DNA of 64,000 nt from Chloroflexota bacterium. GTDB taxonomy: Bacteria; Chloroflexota; Dehalococcoidia; Bin125. This document shows positions 31,959-40,982 of the stretch, in pieces (position 1 is the stretch's first letter; every line of letters begins with the position of its first letter). The translations under genes were made by a program, and so were the position numbers. The DNA is taken from assembly GCA_026707145.1 (NCBI GenBank), contig JAPOXK010000021.1:1-64000 (forward strand). The letters are read 5' to 3'. The notes beneath the pieces were generated by a model. That model was not told the DNA's origin, did not search any database, and saw nothing but the letters and a program-made list of their open reading frames with translations.

Positions 31959-32888
31959 TTGCCTAGTATCTTGAGACGGAAGACCAAGGAATCGGCGCCG
32001 GCCGAAGCTGAGAAGACGAGCGCGGAACCCGCTCGGAAGCGTACCAGCTCCAGCGGACGGAGTCGCAGCGCGCGCTCACGGGCGAGTGCGAGCACCACTG
32101 CCGCGACCAAGACGGCTGCCAAGACGGCAAAGACGACGCCGGCATCGAGAGGCCGCCGCAATCCACGTTCGTCCAAGTCCGCAGCACGGGGCGGCGAGAA
32201 CGGGCGGGAGGTGGCCGCCGAAGCCGCCGGTCTCGACCTTACAGCCTTGTTGACTCGACAGAATGCGCTGCTCGAATCGCTCATCGGAGTACAGGAGCGA
32301 AATAGCGCCCTCCTTGCGGACCTCGCTGGTCGCGTTTCGTCCAGCCGCGAGCCAGGCGGCATCGCGCCGGCTGAGTTAACCGTCGGGCTGCGGCCGCGAC
32401 TCGCCATCTTCGTCGACGTGCCCAACGTCCTTTACGCGGCGGAGCGGTCCGGTATCGAGTTGGACTGGGGAAAAATTGCGGATTTTCTGAGCGAAGGACG
32501 CACGTTGGTGCGCGCCATGGCTTACGCACCCATCTCCGATGATCCGAACGCTCGTATGGAGAATGAGCGATTTGTGGTGCCCTTCGTCGATCACGGCTAC
32601 CGCATCGTCACCAAGCCGCTGAAACGCTTCAGCGGCGGCGGGGTCAAGGCCAACTTCGACGTGGAGCTCGCGCTTGACATTCTCACGTTGGCTGATCGCC
32701 TGGATGTCGTCGCGTTGGTCTCCGGCGACGGCGATTTCCGCCGCTTGGTCGAGATCGTCGCGAGCCGGGGAGTACGCGTGGAAGTGGTGGCCTTCGGGCA
32801 GAGCACGGCCGCTGACTTGCGGGCTGTCGCCGATCGCTACATTGACATCGCAGCCTACGTACCGGAGTTCAGCGCCAGCCCGAAGTAA
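31959..32888 (+). CDS. NYN-domain (LabA/DUF88) protein with basic N-terminal tail
   Basis: A 309-residue protein starting at TTG 31959, with GAGGAGAG upstream. Residues 1-85 are Lys/Arg/Ser/Ala-rich and disordered, suggesting nucleic-acid contact. About 90-125 form a coiled coil (LTRQNALLESLIGVQERN). The C-terminal 165 residues are an NYN domain of the PIN-like nuclease fold: first acidic strand IFVDVPNVLYAA, then KANFDVELALDIL and VALVSGDGDFRRLVE with the remaining acidic residues. A role in RNA processing is inferred. It shares a transcript with mrp. Confidence 0.85.
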   Translation: MPSILRRKTKESAPAEAEKTSAEPARKRTSSSGRSRSARSRASASTTAATKTAAKTAKTTPASRGRRNPRSSKSAARGGENGREVAAEAAGLDLTALLTRQNALLESLIGVQERNSALLADLAGRVSSSREPGGIAPAELTVGLRPRLAIFVDVPNVLYAAERSGIELDWGKIADFLSEGRTLVRAMAYAPISDDPNARMENERFVVPFVDHGYRIVTKPLKRFSGGGVKANFDVELALDILTLADRLDVVALVSGDGDFRRLVEIVASRGVRVEVVAFGQSTAADLRAVADRYIDIAAYVPEFSASPK

Positions 32889-32917
32889 TCGCCTCAGGGC
32901 TGTAGCCCGTTGCTCTG

Positions 32918-33766
32918 CTAGATCGGGCGGAAAACGCGCTGGCCGTTGCGCTGCTCGGCGTAACCGAGGCCCGGGTAGGGGAAATGCCCGCTGGCGATCA
33001 GTGCGCCCTCGCGCTCCGCGCTCCGGAACAGTTCGTCTCGTCCGCTCGCCGACAGCTCCTTGTCGATGTCGACCCACAGAGACCAGTCGGGCCGGTTCAC
33101 TTGAGCGGGTGAGTGGGCGGCGTCGCCGAGGATATAGACGCGCTCCCCTTCACTGGCGAGCACGTAGGAGACGTGTCCGACGGTATGGCCACGGGTGGGA
33201 ATGCTGCTGACGTGCGCCGTGGCGGTGTAGTCACCGTCGAATAGCTCGAGCTGTCCCGACCGCTCGATCGGCTCGAGCACTTGGTCGTAGAACGCGATTC
33301 CTTTCCGCTCATCCGTCGCGGTCCAGAATTCCCATTCCGCCCTCTGAACGACATGTTTGGCGTTGGGGAAGTGCGGCACGTTGGCGCCATCCTGCTCCAG
33401 AGTGTTCCAGCCGGTGTGGTCGAAGTGCAGATGCGTGTGGACGACGAGGTCGATATCTGCGGGCTGTACGCCAACTTTGGCCAGCATCATGGGGAACACG
33501 GGCGGTACTTCGATCGGCAGACGGGCGGTCTGCGCGTCGCGGAAGCCGATGCCGCTGTCGACGAGGATGCTTTTCCCTTCACTGCGAATCAGCCACACAC
33601 CCAAGTTCATCGTGAAGAGGCCATCGGTATCGAGGAGATGCCGGAAAGGTTGCCACTCTTCCAGGGTCGACATCGGAAACGACTCGATCGGATCGCGACG
33701 CGCCCAGGTCTCTTGGAGCGCGATCAGCTCCGTTGCGCCGATCGAAAGCTTGCGAAAGTTGCTCAC
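32918..33766 (-). CDS. MBL-fold metallohydrolase (paralogue 1)
   Basis: A 282-residue metallo-beta-lactamase-fold hydrolase. Zinc motif THLHFDHTG with further His in RGHTVGH, the Asp in LGDAAHS and a late His in SGHFPYPG. GTG start, 12 bp after paralogue 2 in the same operon. The sequence LVDSGIG ... HTHLHFDHTGWNT is typical of the lactonase/YtnP-like branch, but no substrate is claimed. Confidence 0.88.
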   Translation of the reverse strand: MSNFRKLSIGATELIALQETWARRDPIESFPMSTLEEWQPFRHLLDTDGLFTMNLGVWLIRSEGKSILVDSGIGFRDAQTARLPIEVPPVFPMMLAKVGVQPADIDLVVHTHLHFDHTGWNTLEQDGANVPHFPNAKHVVQRAEWEFWTATDERKGIAFYDQVLEPIERSGQLELFDGDYTATAHVSSIPTRGHTVGHVSYVLASEGERVYILGDAAHSPAQVNRPDWSLWVDIDKELSASGRDELFRSAEREGALIASGHFPYPGLGYAEQRNGQRVFRPI

Positions 33767-33778
33767 GACGGAGGTGGG

Positions 33779-34609
33779 TTACGTGATCGGTACGAAGCGG
33801 CGCCTGCCGCCTTCGCGTCGGGCGTGACCGAAGCCCGGATGCGAGAAGTGATTCACTGCCATCAGCGCTCCCTCCTGCTCGATCCGATCGAGGATGCGAT
33901 GACGGCTCATGCCGGAGTCACTGGGGTCGATGTCGAAACCGCACGGCCAATCCGTCATGGTGACTTGGGCGGGGTGATGCGCGGCATCCCCCAGGATATA
34001 CGCACGCTCACCTCCGCTCGCGATCGCGAAGCCAACGTGTCCGGGCGTGTGGCCGGGAAGAGGCACCGTGACGATTTCGCTATTCACCACATGCTCGCCC
34101 GCGACTAAGTCGAGGAGTCCCGCTTCCTCGATCGGCAGCAAATTCGTCGGCGCTTGTCCGAGCTCCAGGTTCTCGTCCTTGATCCAGAAATCCCAATCCT
34201 TCTGCTGCATCACATGCCGCGCATTAGGGAAGAGCGGGGTGGGCTTCCCACCCTCGTCGACCGTGTTCCAGCCGGTGTGATCGAAGTGCAGGTGGGTAAA
34301 AAGCACCAGGTCGATATCGGTCGGCTTAACCGAGAGTTCGGCCAGAATGGCCGGTAAGGAGGGCGTCTCTAGGATCGGGAACTCGGTCGGGCGTCCCCCA
34401 AAGCCCGTGTCGACGAGCATCGTTTGGCCTTGACTGCGCAGCAGCCAGCAAGCCGAGTTGAGCGTGATGCGTCCCTCCTCGTCGAGGAACTCGCCGAAGG
34501 CGCTCCAGTCGGTGTCGGGGAAGACATCGGTCGGCGGTAGCTTCATCCAGGTGTCTTGGAGACAGTGGATCTCGACATTTCCGACGAGCTGCTTTTGGTG
34601 CTTGCCCAT
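33779..34609 (-). CDS. MBL-fold metallohydrolase (paralogue 2)
   Basis: A 276-residue paralogue of the following gene. Zinc site FTHLHFDHTG, PGHTPGH, ILGDAAHHPAQV and NHFSHPGFGH. GGGAGG lies 5 nt before the ATG. It begins 11 bp after the DNA methyltransferase, so methyltransferase and both hydrolases probably share a transcript. The two paralogues differ mainly in surface loops and may act on related esters or lactones. Confidence 0.88.
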   Translation of the reverse strand: MGKHQKQLVGNVEIHCLQDTWMKLPPTDVFPDTDWSAFGEFLDEEGRITLNSACWLLRSQGQTMLVDTGFGGRPTEFPILETPSLPAILAELSVKPTDIDLVLFTHLHFDHTGWNTVDEGGKPTPLFPNARHVMQQKDWDFWIKDENLELGQAPTNLLPIEEAGLLDLVAGEHVVNSEIVTVPLPGHTPGHVGFAIASGGERAYILGDAAHHPAQVTMTDWPCGFDIDPSDSGMSRHRILDRIEQEGALMAVNHFSHPGFGHARREGGRRRFVPIT

Positions 34610-34620
34610 GTCAACCTCCC

Positions 34621-35421
34621 TCAGCCTTGGTCACGCTCCTTGCGGCGGCGCGCGGCACGCGCGGCCTTGAGCCGGGCGCGTGCGAGGGTAGCGTATTCGG
34701 GCGTCGATTCGACCAGCACCCAGTCGCGGCCGTGCGCCTCGGCGGCGACCGCGAGCGTGCCCGCGCCGCCGAATGGGTCAAGGATCAGATCACCCCGTGC
34801 CGTGCTTAGCTCTACGAGTCGTTCGATCAAGCCGAGTGGCTTCTGCGAAGGGTGGCTACCTTCTTTACGCTCACTCTTGGGCGTCACGCCGAACTCCCAG
34901 AGATTGCGCAGCTGCTTGCCGCCGTTGAACTCTTTCGCACGCCAATAATCGAAAGTCCAGCCGCTCGCCTTGTCTTTACCGGCCGGCGCGCCATTGACTG
35001 CCCAGATGAGCTGCTCAGTACTCTCAGTCAACATGCGCGCCGTGATGTTGGGTTGAGCGTTGGGTTTGTACCAGACGATCGAGTTGAGGATGCGGCGGTG
35101 GAGACCGCTCTGCAGGATGAAGCCGAGTTCGTAGATGTTGTGGTACGTGCCGAAGACGATGATGTTGCCGTTGGGTTTCACGACGCGACAGACCTCGCGC
35201 AGCCATTCCACGTTGAAGCGGAAGAAGTCATCACTCTCGAACTGGTCCCAGGTTTCTTGCATGGTCACGTGCGAAGAGAACGCCCACCCCAGACCCTTCT
35301 TCTTGCTCATGTTGAAGGGTGGGTCGGCGATGCAGTGATCGATGCACGCCTCGGGCCACTTGCGCATGACGGCGAGCGCGTCGCCGCGGATCACGCGGTT
35401 CGGCTGGGGAGGTTTGGTCAT
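34621..35421 (-). CDS. orphan site-specific DNA methyltransferase (N6-adenine/N4-cytosine)
   Basis: A 266-residue amino-MTase of the beta class: the catalytic motif IV (ADPPFNMS) comes first and the AdoMet-binding motif I (LDPFGGAGTLAVAA) near the C-terminus. Between them are NIIVFGTYHN and the typical SHPSQKPLGLIERLV segment before motif I. No restriction enzyme or specificity gene is near, so it is solitary, as with CcrM- or Dam-like regulators. It sits 65 bp after pyrK. Target sequence cannot be read from the protein. Confidence 0.88.
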   Translation of the reverse strand: MTKPPQPNRVIRGDALAVMRKWPEACIDHCIADPPFNMSKKKGLGWAFSSHVTMQETWDQFESDDFFRFNVEWLREVCRVVKPNGNIIVFGTYHNIYELGFILQSGLHRRILNSIVWYKPNAQPNITARMLTESTEQLIWAVNGAPAGKDKASGWTFDYWRAKEFNGGKQLRNLWEFGVTPKSERKEGSHPSQKPLGLIERLVELSTARGDLILDPFGGAGTLAVAAEAHGRDWVLVESTPEYATLARARLKAARAARRRKERDQG

Positions 35422-35486
35422 AGCACTATTTGATCACGCGGCCCCGATCGATGGAAGAGGTGGACCGCTGATCACGGGCGGCACGT

Positions 35487-36260
35487 CTAGAAAACATCGA
35501 GCAACTCGAAGCGCGGCCCGTCCTTGCAGCAGAGCCGGACGCCTTTACGGGTGAAGACGGCGCAGCCGTAGCAAATTCCCGTACCGCAGGCCATCTCCGT
35601 CTCCATCAAGATCTGCACCGAGCGACGCATCCCTTCGCGGCGCACGATGTCTGCCATGGCGCGGAACATGGGCACAGGCCCGCAGGCCAGCGTTTGGTCC
35701 GCCCATGGGAGGTACTGAGCGACGAGATCGGTGACCAGGCCCTCCTTGCCGAGCGAGCCATCCTCCGTTGCGACGGCGTACTCCACCTCTGGCGGTAGTA
35801 GCGCCGCAGGGAACGCCTGCTGGGCGGTGCGCGCGCCGCAGCACACCACGATGGTCTGTCCCCGGGCGAGCTCTTGGTCAGCGAGGGCGACCAAAGGAGC
35901 CATGCCCACGCCGCCGCCGGCGAGAAGCAGGTTGCCCGTTCCGGGCCGTACCTGGAAGCCGTTGCCGAGTGGACCCGTCATGAGCAACTGATCGTTGTGC
36001 TGCTGGGCGGCCATCCGCGTCGTGGTCTCACCGACGACCGTGTAGAGCAGCGCGAACGCGCGGCTCTTCCCTTCGCCGCGGAAGCGATAGAACGAGAAGG
36101 CACGTGGGAGGAAGGGATCGAGCCCGTCGCGTGGCTGCACCATCACGAACTGGCCCGGATACGCGGATTGGCAGAATTCGTTGCCCTCGTACCAAGTGAC
36201 AAACGTGCCCGGGTAGATCTCTTCGGTGTCGATGACGCGTGCGAGTCCGTGGTGGATCAC
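35487..36260 (-). CDS. pyrK: dihydroorotate dehydrogenase electron-transfer subunit
   Basis: FAD and [2Fe-2S] subunit that passes electrons from PyrD to NAD. The 257-residue protein shows an N-terminal FAD barrel (PGQFVMVQ, PRAFSFY), an NAD-binding lobe (LLLAGGGVGMAPLVAL) and the C-terminal four-Cys cluster site in EMACGTGICYGCAVF plus VRLCCKDGP. The extra Cys next to the last ligand is unusual but harmless. It starts 6 bp after carB and is the last pyr gene of the operon; its partner pyrD is 5 kb away. Confidence 0.95.
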   Translation of the reverse strand: MIHHGLARVIDTEEIYPGTFVTWYEGNEFCQSAYPGQFVMVQPRDGLDPFLPRAFSFYRFRGEGKSRAFALLYTVVGETTTRMAAQQHNDQLLMTGPLGNGFQVRPGTGNLLLAGGGVGMAPLVALADQELARGQTIVVCCGARTAQQAFPAALLPPEVEYAVATEDGSLGKEGLVTDLVAQYLPWADQTLACGPVPMFRAMADIVRREGMRRSVQILMETEMACGTGICYGCAVFTRKGVRLCCKDGPRFELLDVF

Positions 36261-36266
36261 GAGCGT

Positions 36267-39200
36267 TCAGGCTCCAGAGCACCCCACGCTGCTGGCATGT
36301 GGACGCTTCCTGGTGTAATCGCCGAGAGGGAGAACGCTGTAGTCGCCGCGATGGGTCACCATTGCCGCAACCGCGTGAGCGGCAGTGTCGATGCTCGTGA
36401 AGCACGGGATCCGCTCTTCGGCGGCGGCGCGCCGGATCTCAAAGCCGTCCCGCAGCGGTGCACGCTGTCCCTCCGGGGTGTTGACGATGAAATCCACCGT
36501 CTTGTTGCGGATCACGTCGACGACATTGGGTCGAGCGCCCTCCTGCAGCCGTGGCACGACAGTCGCCTGGAAGCCCAGTCCCTTCACCAGGTCGGCTGTG
36601 CCGGCCGTAGCGAAGATGGCGTAGTCCGCGGCGCCGAGGTTGCGGATGATCGGGATCGCGGCGGGTTTGTCGCGATCGGCGATGCTGAGCAGGGCGGCAC
36701 CCGCGGGCGGCAGCGCCGCGTCGGCGGCGAGTAGGGCTTTGGCCAATGCGCGCTCGTAGGTGTGATCGATCCCCATTACCTCGCCCGTCGACTTCATCTC
36801 CGGGCCGAGATAGGTGTCGACGCCGGTCAGCTTGGACATGCTGAAGACGGGCGCCTTGATCGCGACCAAGTCGCGCGCCGGCCAGAGACCCGGCGCGTAC
36901 CCGAGGTCGGCCAGCGAGCGCCCCAGCATGATGTCGATGGCAACTTGCACCATGGGCACCGTCGTGACCTTGCTGAGGAATGGCACCGTGCGGCTGGAGC
37001 GGGGATTGACCTCCAGGACGTGGACGTTGCTCTGATCGCCTTCCTCGTTGGCGTCTCGCATGATCACGAATTGGATATTCATCAGACCGCGGACGTTGAG
37101 GGCCGCACCGATGCGCTCCGTGAAATCGACGATGGTCTCGACCTCATGGGAGTGCAAGCTGGGTGCCGGATAGACGGCCATCGAGTCACCGGAGTGCACG
37201 CCCGCCCGCTCGACATGCTCCATAATCCCAGGGATAAGGACCTGCTTGCCGTCGCAGATCGCGTCCACTTCCACTTCCAACCCCGCGAGATATTTGTCGA
37301 TGAGCACCGGCTTATCCGGTGATGACTCCAGCGCGTGGTTCATATAGCGAGCGAGTTCGCCCGCGTGCTGGACGATCTCCATCGCCCGCCCTCCGAGTAC
37401 GTACGAGGGTCGCACCAACACGGGATAGCCTAAGGACTGCGCCGCTACTACCGCGTCCTCCACGGATCGTACGGCGGTTCCCGGTGGCTGCGGAATGCCG
37501 AGCTCCGCCAGGAAGGCTTCGAAGCGCTCGCGGTCCTCCGCACGATCGATCGCCTCGGCGGATGAGCCGAAGATCGGGAGCGCCGCCACGCTGAGTGGCA
37601 CGGCGAGGTTGATCGCCGTCTGCCCGCCGAACTGGAGGATGCTGGGTACGGCCGCGTCGGGATCGCGACGTTCGTTGTCCAGAATGTTGCGGACGCTTTC
37701 CTCATCGAGCGGCTCGAAATAGAGCCGGTCGGACGTATCGAAGTCCGTGGAGACCGTCTCGGGGTTGCTGTTGGCCAGGATGGCGGCGTAGCCGGCGCGC
37801 TGTAGGGCTTGTGCCGCCTTGACGGAGCAGTAGTCGAACTCGATCCCTTGACCGATCCGAATCGGACCGCTGCCCACGACAAGGACGCCGGCGCCGTCAT
37901 GCGGCAGCGCTTCATTCTCCTCCTCGTATGAGGAGTAGAAGTATGGCGTTCCGGCGTCGAACTCGGCTGCGCAGGTGTCGACCATCTTGTAGACGGGAAG
38001 GATTTCCCAGTCGAGACGCTGCTGGCGCACCTTGTCCGTCACCGAGCCGGCGAGGTTGGCGATCTGCTCGTCACTAAAACCGGCCCGTTTTGCCTCGCGC
38101 ATCAGTTCCGGGGCCAGCGGTTCACTTAGCAGCCGTTGCTCTAGCTCGATCAGCTGCAGTAGCTGGTCCAAGAACCAAGGATCGACGTGGGTCTCCCGCG
38201 CCAGCGTGATCGGATCGGGGCGCCGACGCAGGGCGGCGGCCAGCTGCCAAAGCCGGTTGTCGGTTGCGCGGGTGGCGGCCACAGCGGGATCCTGGCTTGT
38301 GCGGTCTTCCCAGAGCAGGCTGCGACCGCCGATTTCCAGGGAGCGCACCGCTTTCTGCAGCGCCGCCGGGAAAGTGCGGTCGATCGCCATGACCTCGCCG
38401 GTTGCTTTCATCTGCGTTCCGAGTGCCCGGTCGCCGGCGCCGAATTTGTCGAAGGGCCAGCGCGGAATCTTCACGACGCAATAGTCGAGTGCGGGCTCGA
38501 AAGCGGCCGTCGTTTTGCCGGTGACGGCGTTGCGGATCTCGTCGAGTCGCTTGCCGACCGCGATCTTGGCCGCTACGCGTGCGATCGGATAGCCGGTTGC
38601 CTTGCTCGCCAGCGCCGATGAGCGACTGACGCGCGGGTTCACCTCGATCACGTGGTAGGGGAGGGAGCCGTCGTCCGCTCCTTCCCGTTCCCATTCGATA
38701 ACGTCGGGTCGGGGAGCCAGGGCGAATTGCACGTTGCAGCCGCCCTCAATCCCGAGCGCGCGGATGATGCGGAGCGCGGCGGAGCGGAGCTGCTGATAAT
38801 CCTTGTCCGACAACGTCTGGCTAGGCGCGACCACGATGGAATCGCCGGTATGCACCCCCATCGGATCGAGGTTCTCCATGTTGCAGACGGTGATGCAGGT
38901 GTCGGCGGCGTCGCGCATCACCTCGTACTCGATCTCTTTCCAGCCCAACAGCGATCGTTCGATTAGCACTTGGTCGATCGGGCTGGCGGCGATGCCGCTA
39001 CGCACGAGCGTCTCGAACTCGGCTTCGTCATGCGCGATGCCGCCGCCGGTTCCGCCCAGGGTGTAGGCGGGGCGGATCACTGCGGGGAGCCCGATGATGG
39101 GCAGCGCCTCGATCGCTTGATCCAGGGTGGTGACCGTGCGACTTGGTGGCGAGGGCTCGCCGATCTGCGCCAGAATCGTCTTGAAGCGCTCGCGGTCCTC

Positions 39201-39596
39201 CGCGTCCTTAATCGTCTCCAGTGGCGTACCCAGCAATCGCACGTTGTGCTGCGCCAGCACGCCGGCATCGGCGAGCGCGACGGCGAGGTTGAGCGCAGTC
39301 TGACCGCCAAGCGTTGGGAGCAGTCCGTCCGGTTTCTCGCGCTCAATGATCCGCGTCAGCACATCGACCGTGAGCGGCTCGATGTACACGATGTCCGCAA
39401 CCCCTTCGTCGGTCATGATCGTGGCGGGGTTGGAGTTGACGAGGACGGATGTCACGCCTTCTTCGCGCATCGCCTTGCAGGCCTGCGTGCCCGCGTAGTC
39501 GAATTCGGCGGCCTGCCCGATCACGATCGGGCCACTGCCAATCACCAGCACCTTCTCCGGCTTGCGCGGGCGCGTTGGAGCGTGCGGCTCAGCCAT
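36267..39596 (-). CDS. carB: carbamoyl-phosphate synthase large subunit
   Basis: Makes carbamoyl phosphate from bicarbonate, ATP and glutamine-derived ammonia. The 1109-residue chain is full length. It has two ATP-grasp halves ([17 protein letters not shown] in the first, [17 protein letters not shown] in the second), an oligomerisation region near 410-555 and a C-terminal MGS-like allosteric domain ([14 protein letters not shown]). The ATG overlaps the end of the small membrane gene upstream. UMP/ornithine control by the C-terminal domain is the family rule. Confidence 0.98.
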   Translation of the reverse strand: MAEPHAPTRPRKPEKVLVIGSGPIVIGQAAEFDYAGTQACKAMREEGVTSVLVNSNPATIMTDEGVADIVYIEPLTVDVLTRIIEREKPDGLLPTLGGQTALNLAVALADAGVLAQHNVRLLGTPLETIKDAEDRERFKTILAQIGEPSPPSRTVTTLDQAIEALPIIGLPAVIRPAYTLGGTGGGIAHDEAEFETLVRSGIAASPIDQVLIERSLLGWKEIEYEVMRDAADTCITVCNMENLDPMGVHTGDSIVVAPSQTLSDKDYQQLRSAALRIIRALGIEGGCNVQFALAPRPDVIEWEREGADDGSLPYHVIEVNPRVSRSSALASKATGYPIARVAAKIAVGKRLDEIRNAVTGKTTAAFEPALDYCVVKIPRWPFDKFGAGDRALGTQMKATGEVMAIDRTFPAALQKAVRSLEIGGRSLLWEDRTSQDPAVAATRATDNRLWQLAAALRRRPDPITLARETHVDPWFLDQLLQLIELEQRLLSEPLAPELMREAKRAGFSDEQIANLAGSVTDKVRQQRLDWEILPVYKMVDTCAAEFDAGTPYFYSSYEEENEALPHDGAGVLVVGSGPIRIGQGIEFDYCSVKAAQALQRAGYAAILANSNPETVSTDFDTSDRLYFEPLDEESVRNILDNERRDPDAAVPSILQFGGQTAINLAVPLSVAALPIFGSSAEAIDRAEDRERFEAFLAELGIPQPPGTAVRSVEDAVVAAQSLGYPVLVRPSYVLGGRAMEIVQHAGELARYMNHALESSPDKPVLIDKYLAGLEVEVDAICDGKQVLIPGIMEHVERAGVHSGDSMAVYPAPSLHSHEVETIVDFTERIGAALNVRGLMNIQFVIMRDANEEGDQSNVHVLEVNPRSSRTVPFLSKVTTVPMVQVAIDIMLGRSLADLGYAPGLWPARDLVAIKAPVFSMSKLTGVDTYLGPEMKSTGEVMGIDHTYERALAKALLAADAALPPAGAALLSIADRDKPAAIPIIRNLGAADYAIFATAGTADLVKGLGFQATVVPRLQEGARPNVVDVIRNKTVDFIVNTPEGQRAPLRDGFEIRRAAAEERIPCFTSIDTAAHAVAAMVTHRGDYSVLPLGDYTRKRPHASSVGCSGA

Positions 39597-39879
39597 GGGG
39601 TGTGCCTCCGCTCTCGCCGAGCGCTTCGTGTGACGATCCTGCCCCTTCGGCTGAATCGGAGGTCAGCCAGCCGCGCCAGGTGGCACCGAGGATCGCCATT
39701 CCCAGGGCCAACGGCAGCGTGATCAGGGGGACAACCACCGTGAGCACCGCGCAGGTCGCGTCACGGTCACCGCCCACGAAGCAAGCGACGCCAAAGCTAA
39801 GCGCGGTTATCCCGCCCCCGGCCGCGGCACCGAACAGCCCGAACAGCCCGAACAGGAGTAGATCCGCGTGGGCGCTCAC
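39589..39879 (-). CDS. uncharacterised membrane protein encoded between carA and carB
   Basis: A 96-residue protein with hydrophobic spans at about 8-36 ([19 protein letters not shown]) and 43-66, and a short polar C-terminus rich in Ser, Glu and Gly. Its GTG overlaps the carA stop (GTGA) and its last codons overlap the carB ATG, so it is translated in step with both. The start region contains a three-fold GAACAGCCC-type repeat. I recognise no family; the overlaps are the main evidence that it is real. Confidence 0.7.
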   Translation of the reverse strand: MSAHADLLLFGLFGLFGAAAGGGITALSFGVACFVGGDRDATCAVLTVVVPLITLPLALGMAILGATWRGWLTSDSAEGAGSSHEALGESGGTPHG

Positions 39880-40982
39880 CCTGCCCCCTTGCTGACGAGG
39901 TCGAGGAAATCGTCGAAGAGATGGTTGTTGTCGAGCGGCCCGGGCGAGGCTTCCGAGTGATACTGGATCGAGATCACGGGGTATTCGTCATGCGTGATTC
40001 CCTCGACGGTATCGTCGTGGAGGTTAATGTGGCTGACGCGTGCCCCGCCGCGGAGTCCCTCCGGATCGACCGCGTAGCCGTGGTTTTGCACCGTGATCGA
40101 GACGCGCCCGCTTGCTAACTCTCTTACGGGGTGGTTGCCGCCGCGGTGCCCGAATTTGAGCTTGAACGTTTCGGCGCCTAATGATCTGGCGATCAACTGG
40201 TGGCCCAAACAGATCCCCATGAGTGGGACCCGCCCGAGAAGCTGGCGCGTGGTTGCGATCTGGGCGTCGCGGAGAGCGGGGTCGCCGGGTCCCGGGGAGA
40301 GCAGGACGCCGTCTGGCTCGATCGCCAGAATCTCTTGGGCGGAGGCGGCCACCGGCAGGACTGTGACCCGGCAGTCTCGCGCCTGCAAGTGGCGCAAGAT
40401 GTTGTACTTGAGACCCTCGTCGAGAACCGCGATGTGGTAGCGGCCCTGTCCCTGCGTCGGGTCGACGGGTCCGCCGCGCCAGCCGTACGGCTTGGACGTG
40501 CTCACGGAATCGGCGAAGTCCTGGCTGTCGTAAGCGGGGAGATCGGCGAGGCGCGTACGGGCGCGCTCCACCCCGTCCAAATCCGTGACCACACCTTGCA
40601 TCACGCCGCGGGCGCGCAATGCGCGCGTCAGCGCGCGCGTATCGACGCCGGATAGCCCCGGGATGCCTGCGGCGAGCAGATACTCGTGCAGCGTAATCCC
40701 GCCGTGGGGGTGACTGGGGTTGCGGCAATCGCTGCGGACGATGAGCGCGCGTGGCTGCACGCGAGCGCTCTCGTCGATCAGCGGTTCCAGGCCGTAGTTT
40801 CCGATGAGCGGGTAGGTCAAGGTGAGGACTTGGCCGGCGTAGGAAGGGTCGGTCAGCATCTCTTGATACCCGGTCATCGCGGTGTTGAAGACGACCTCGC
40901 CCCAGGCGTCGCCGGCCGCGCCGATACGGTGTCCGAAGAAGACGCGCCCGTCTTCGAGCACCAGGGCGGCGTTCCTGGTCAT
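39876..40982 (-). CDS. carA: carbamoyl-phosphate synthase small subunit (glutaminase)
   Basis: Hydrolyses glutamine and channels ammonia to CarB. Starting at ATG 40982 (ATGA overlap with pyrC) it is 368 residues. The N-terminal CPSase domain carries FNTAMTGYQEMLTDPSY, and the class I amidotransferase domain has the nucleophile in GICLGHQL and the His-Glu pair in IQYHSEASPGP. The longer open frame upstream is Arg-rich antisense-like sequence over pyrC and is not used. Confidence 0.97.
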   Translation of the reverse strand: MTRNAALVLEDGRVFFGHRIGAAGDAWGEVVFNTAMTGYQEMLTDPSYAGQVLTLTYPLIGNYGLEPLIDESARVQPRALIVRSDCRNPSHPHGGITLHEYLLAAGIPGLSGVDTRALTRALRARGVMQGVVTDLDGVERARTRLADLPAYDSQDFADSVSTSKPYGWRGGPVDPTQGQGRYHIAVLDEGLKYNILRHLQARDCRVTVLPVAASAQEILAIEPDGVLLSPGPGDPALRDAQIATTRQLLGRVPLMGICLGHQLIARSLGAETFKLKFGHRGGNHPVRELASGRVSITVQNHGYAVDPEGLRGGARVSHINLHDDTVEGITHDEYPVISIQYHSEASPGPLDNNHLFDDFLDLVSKGAG

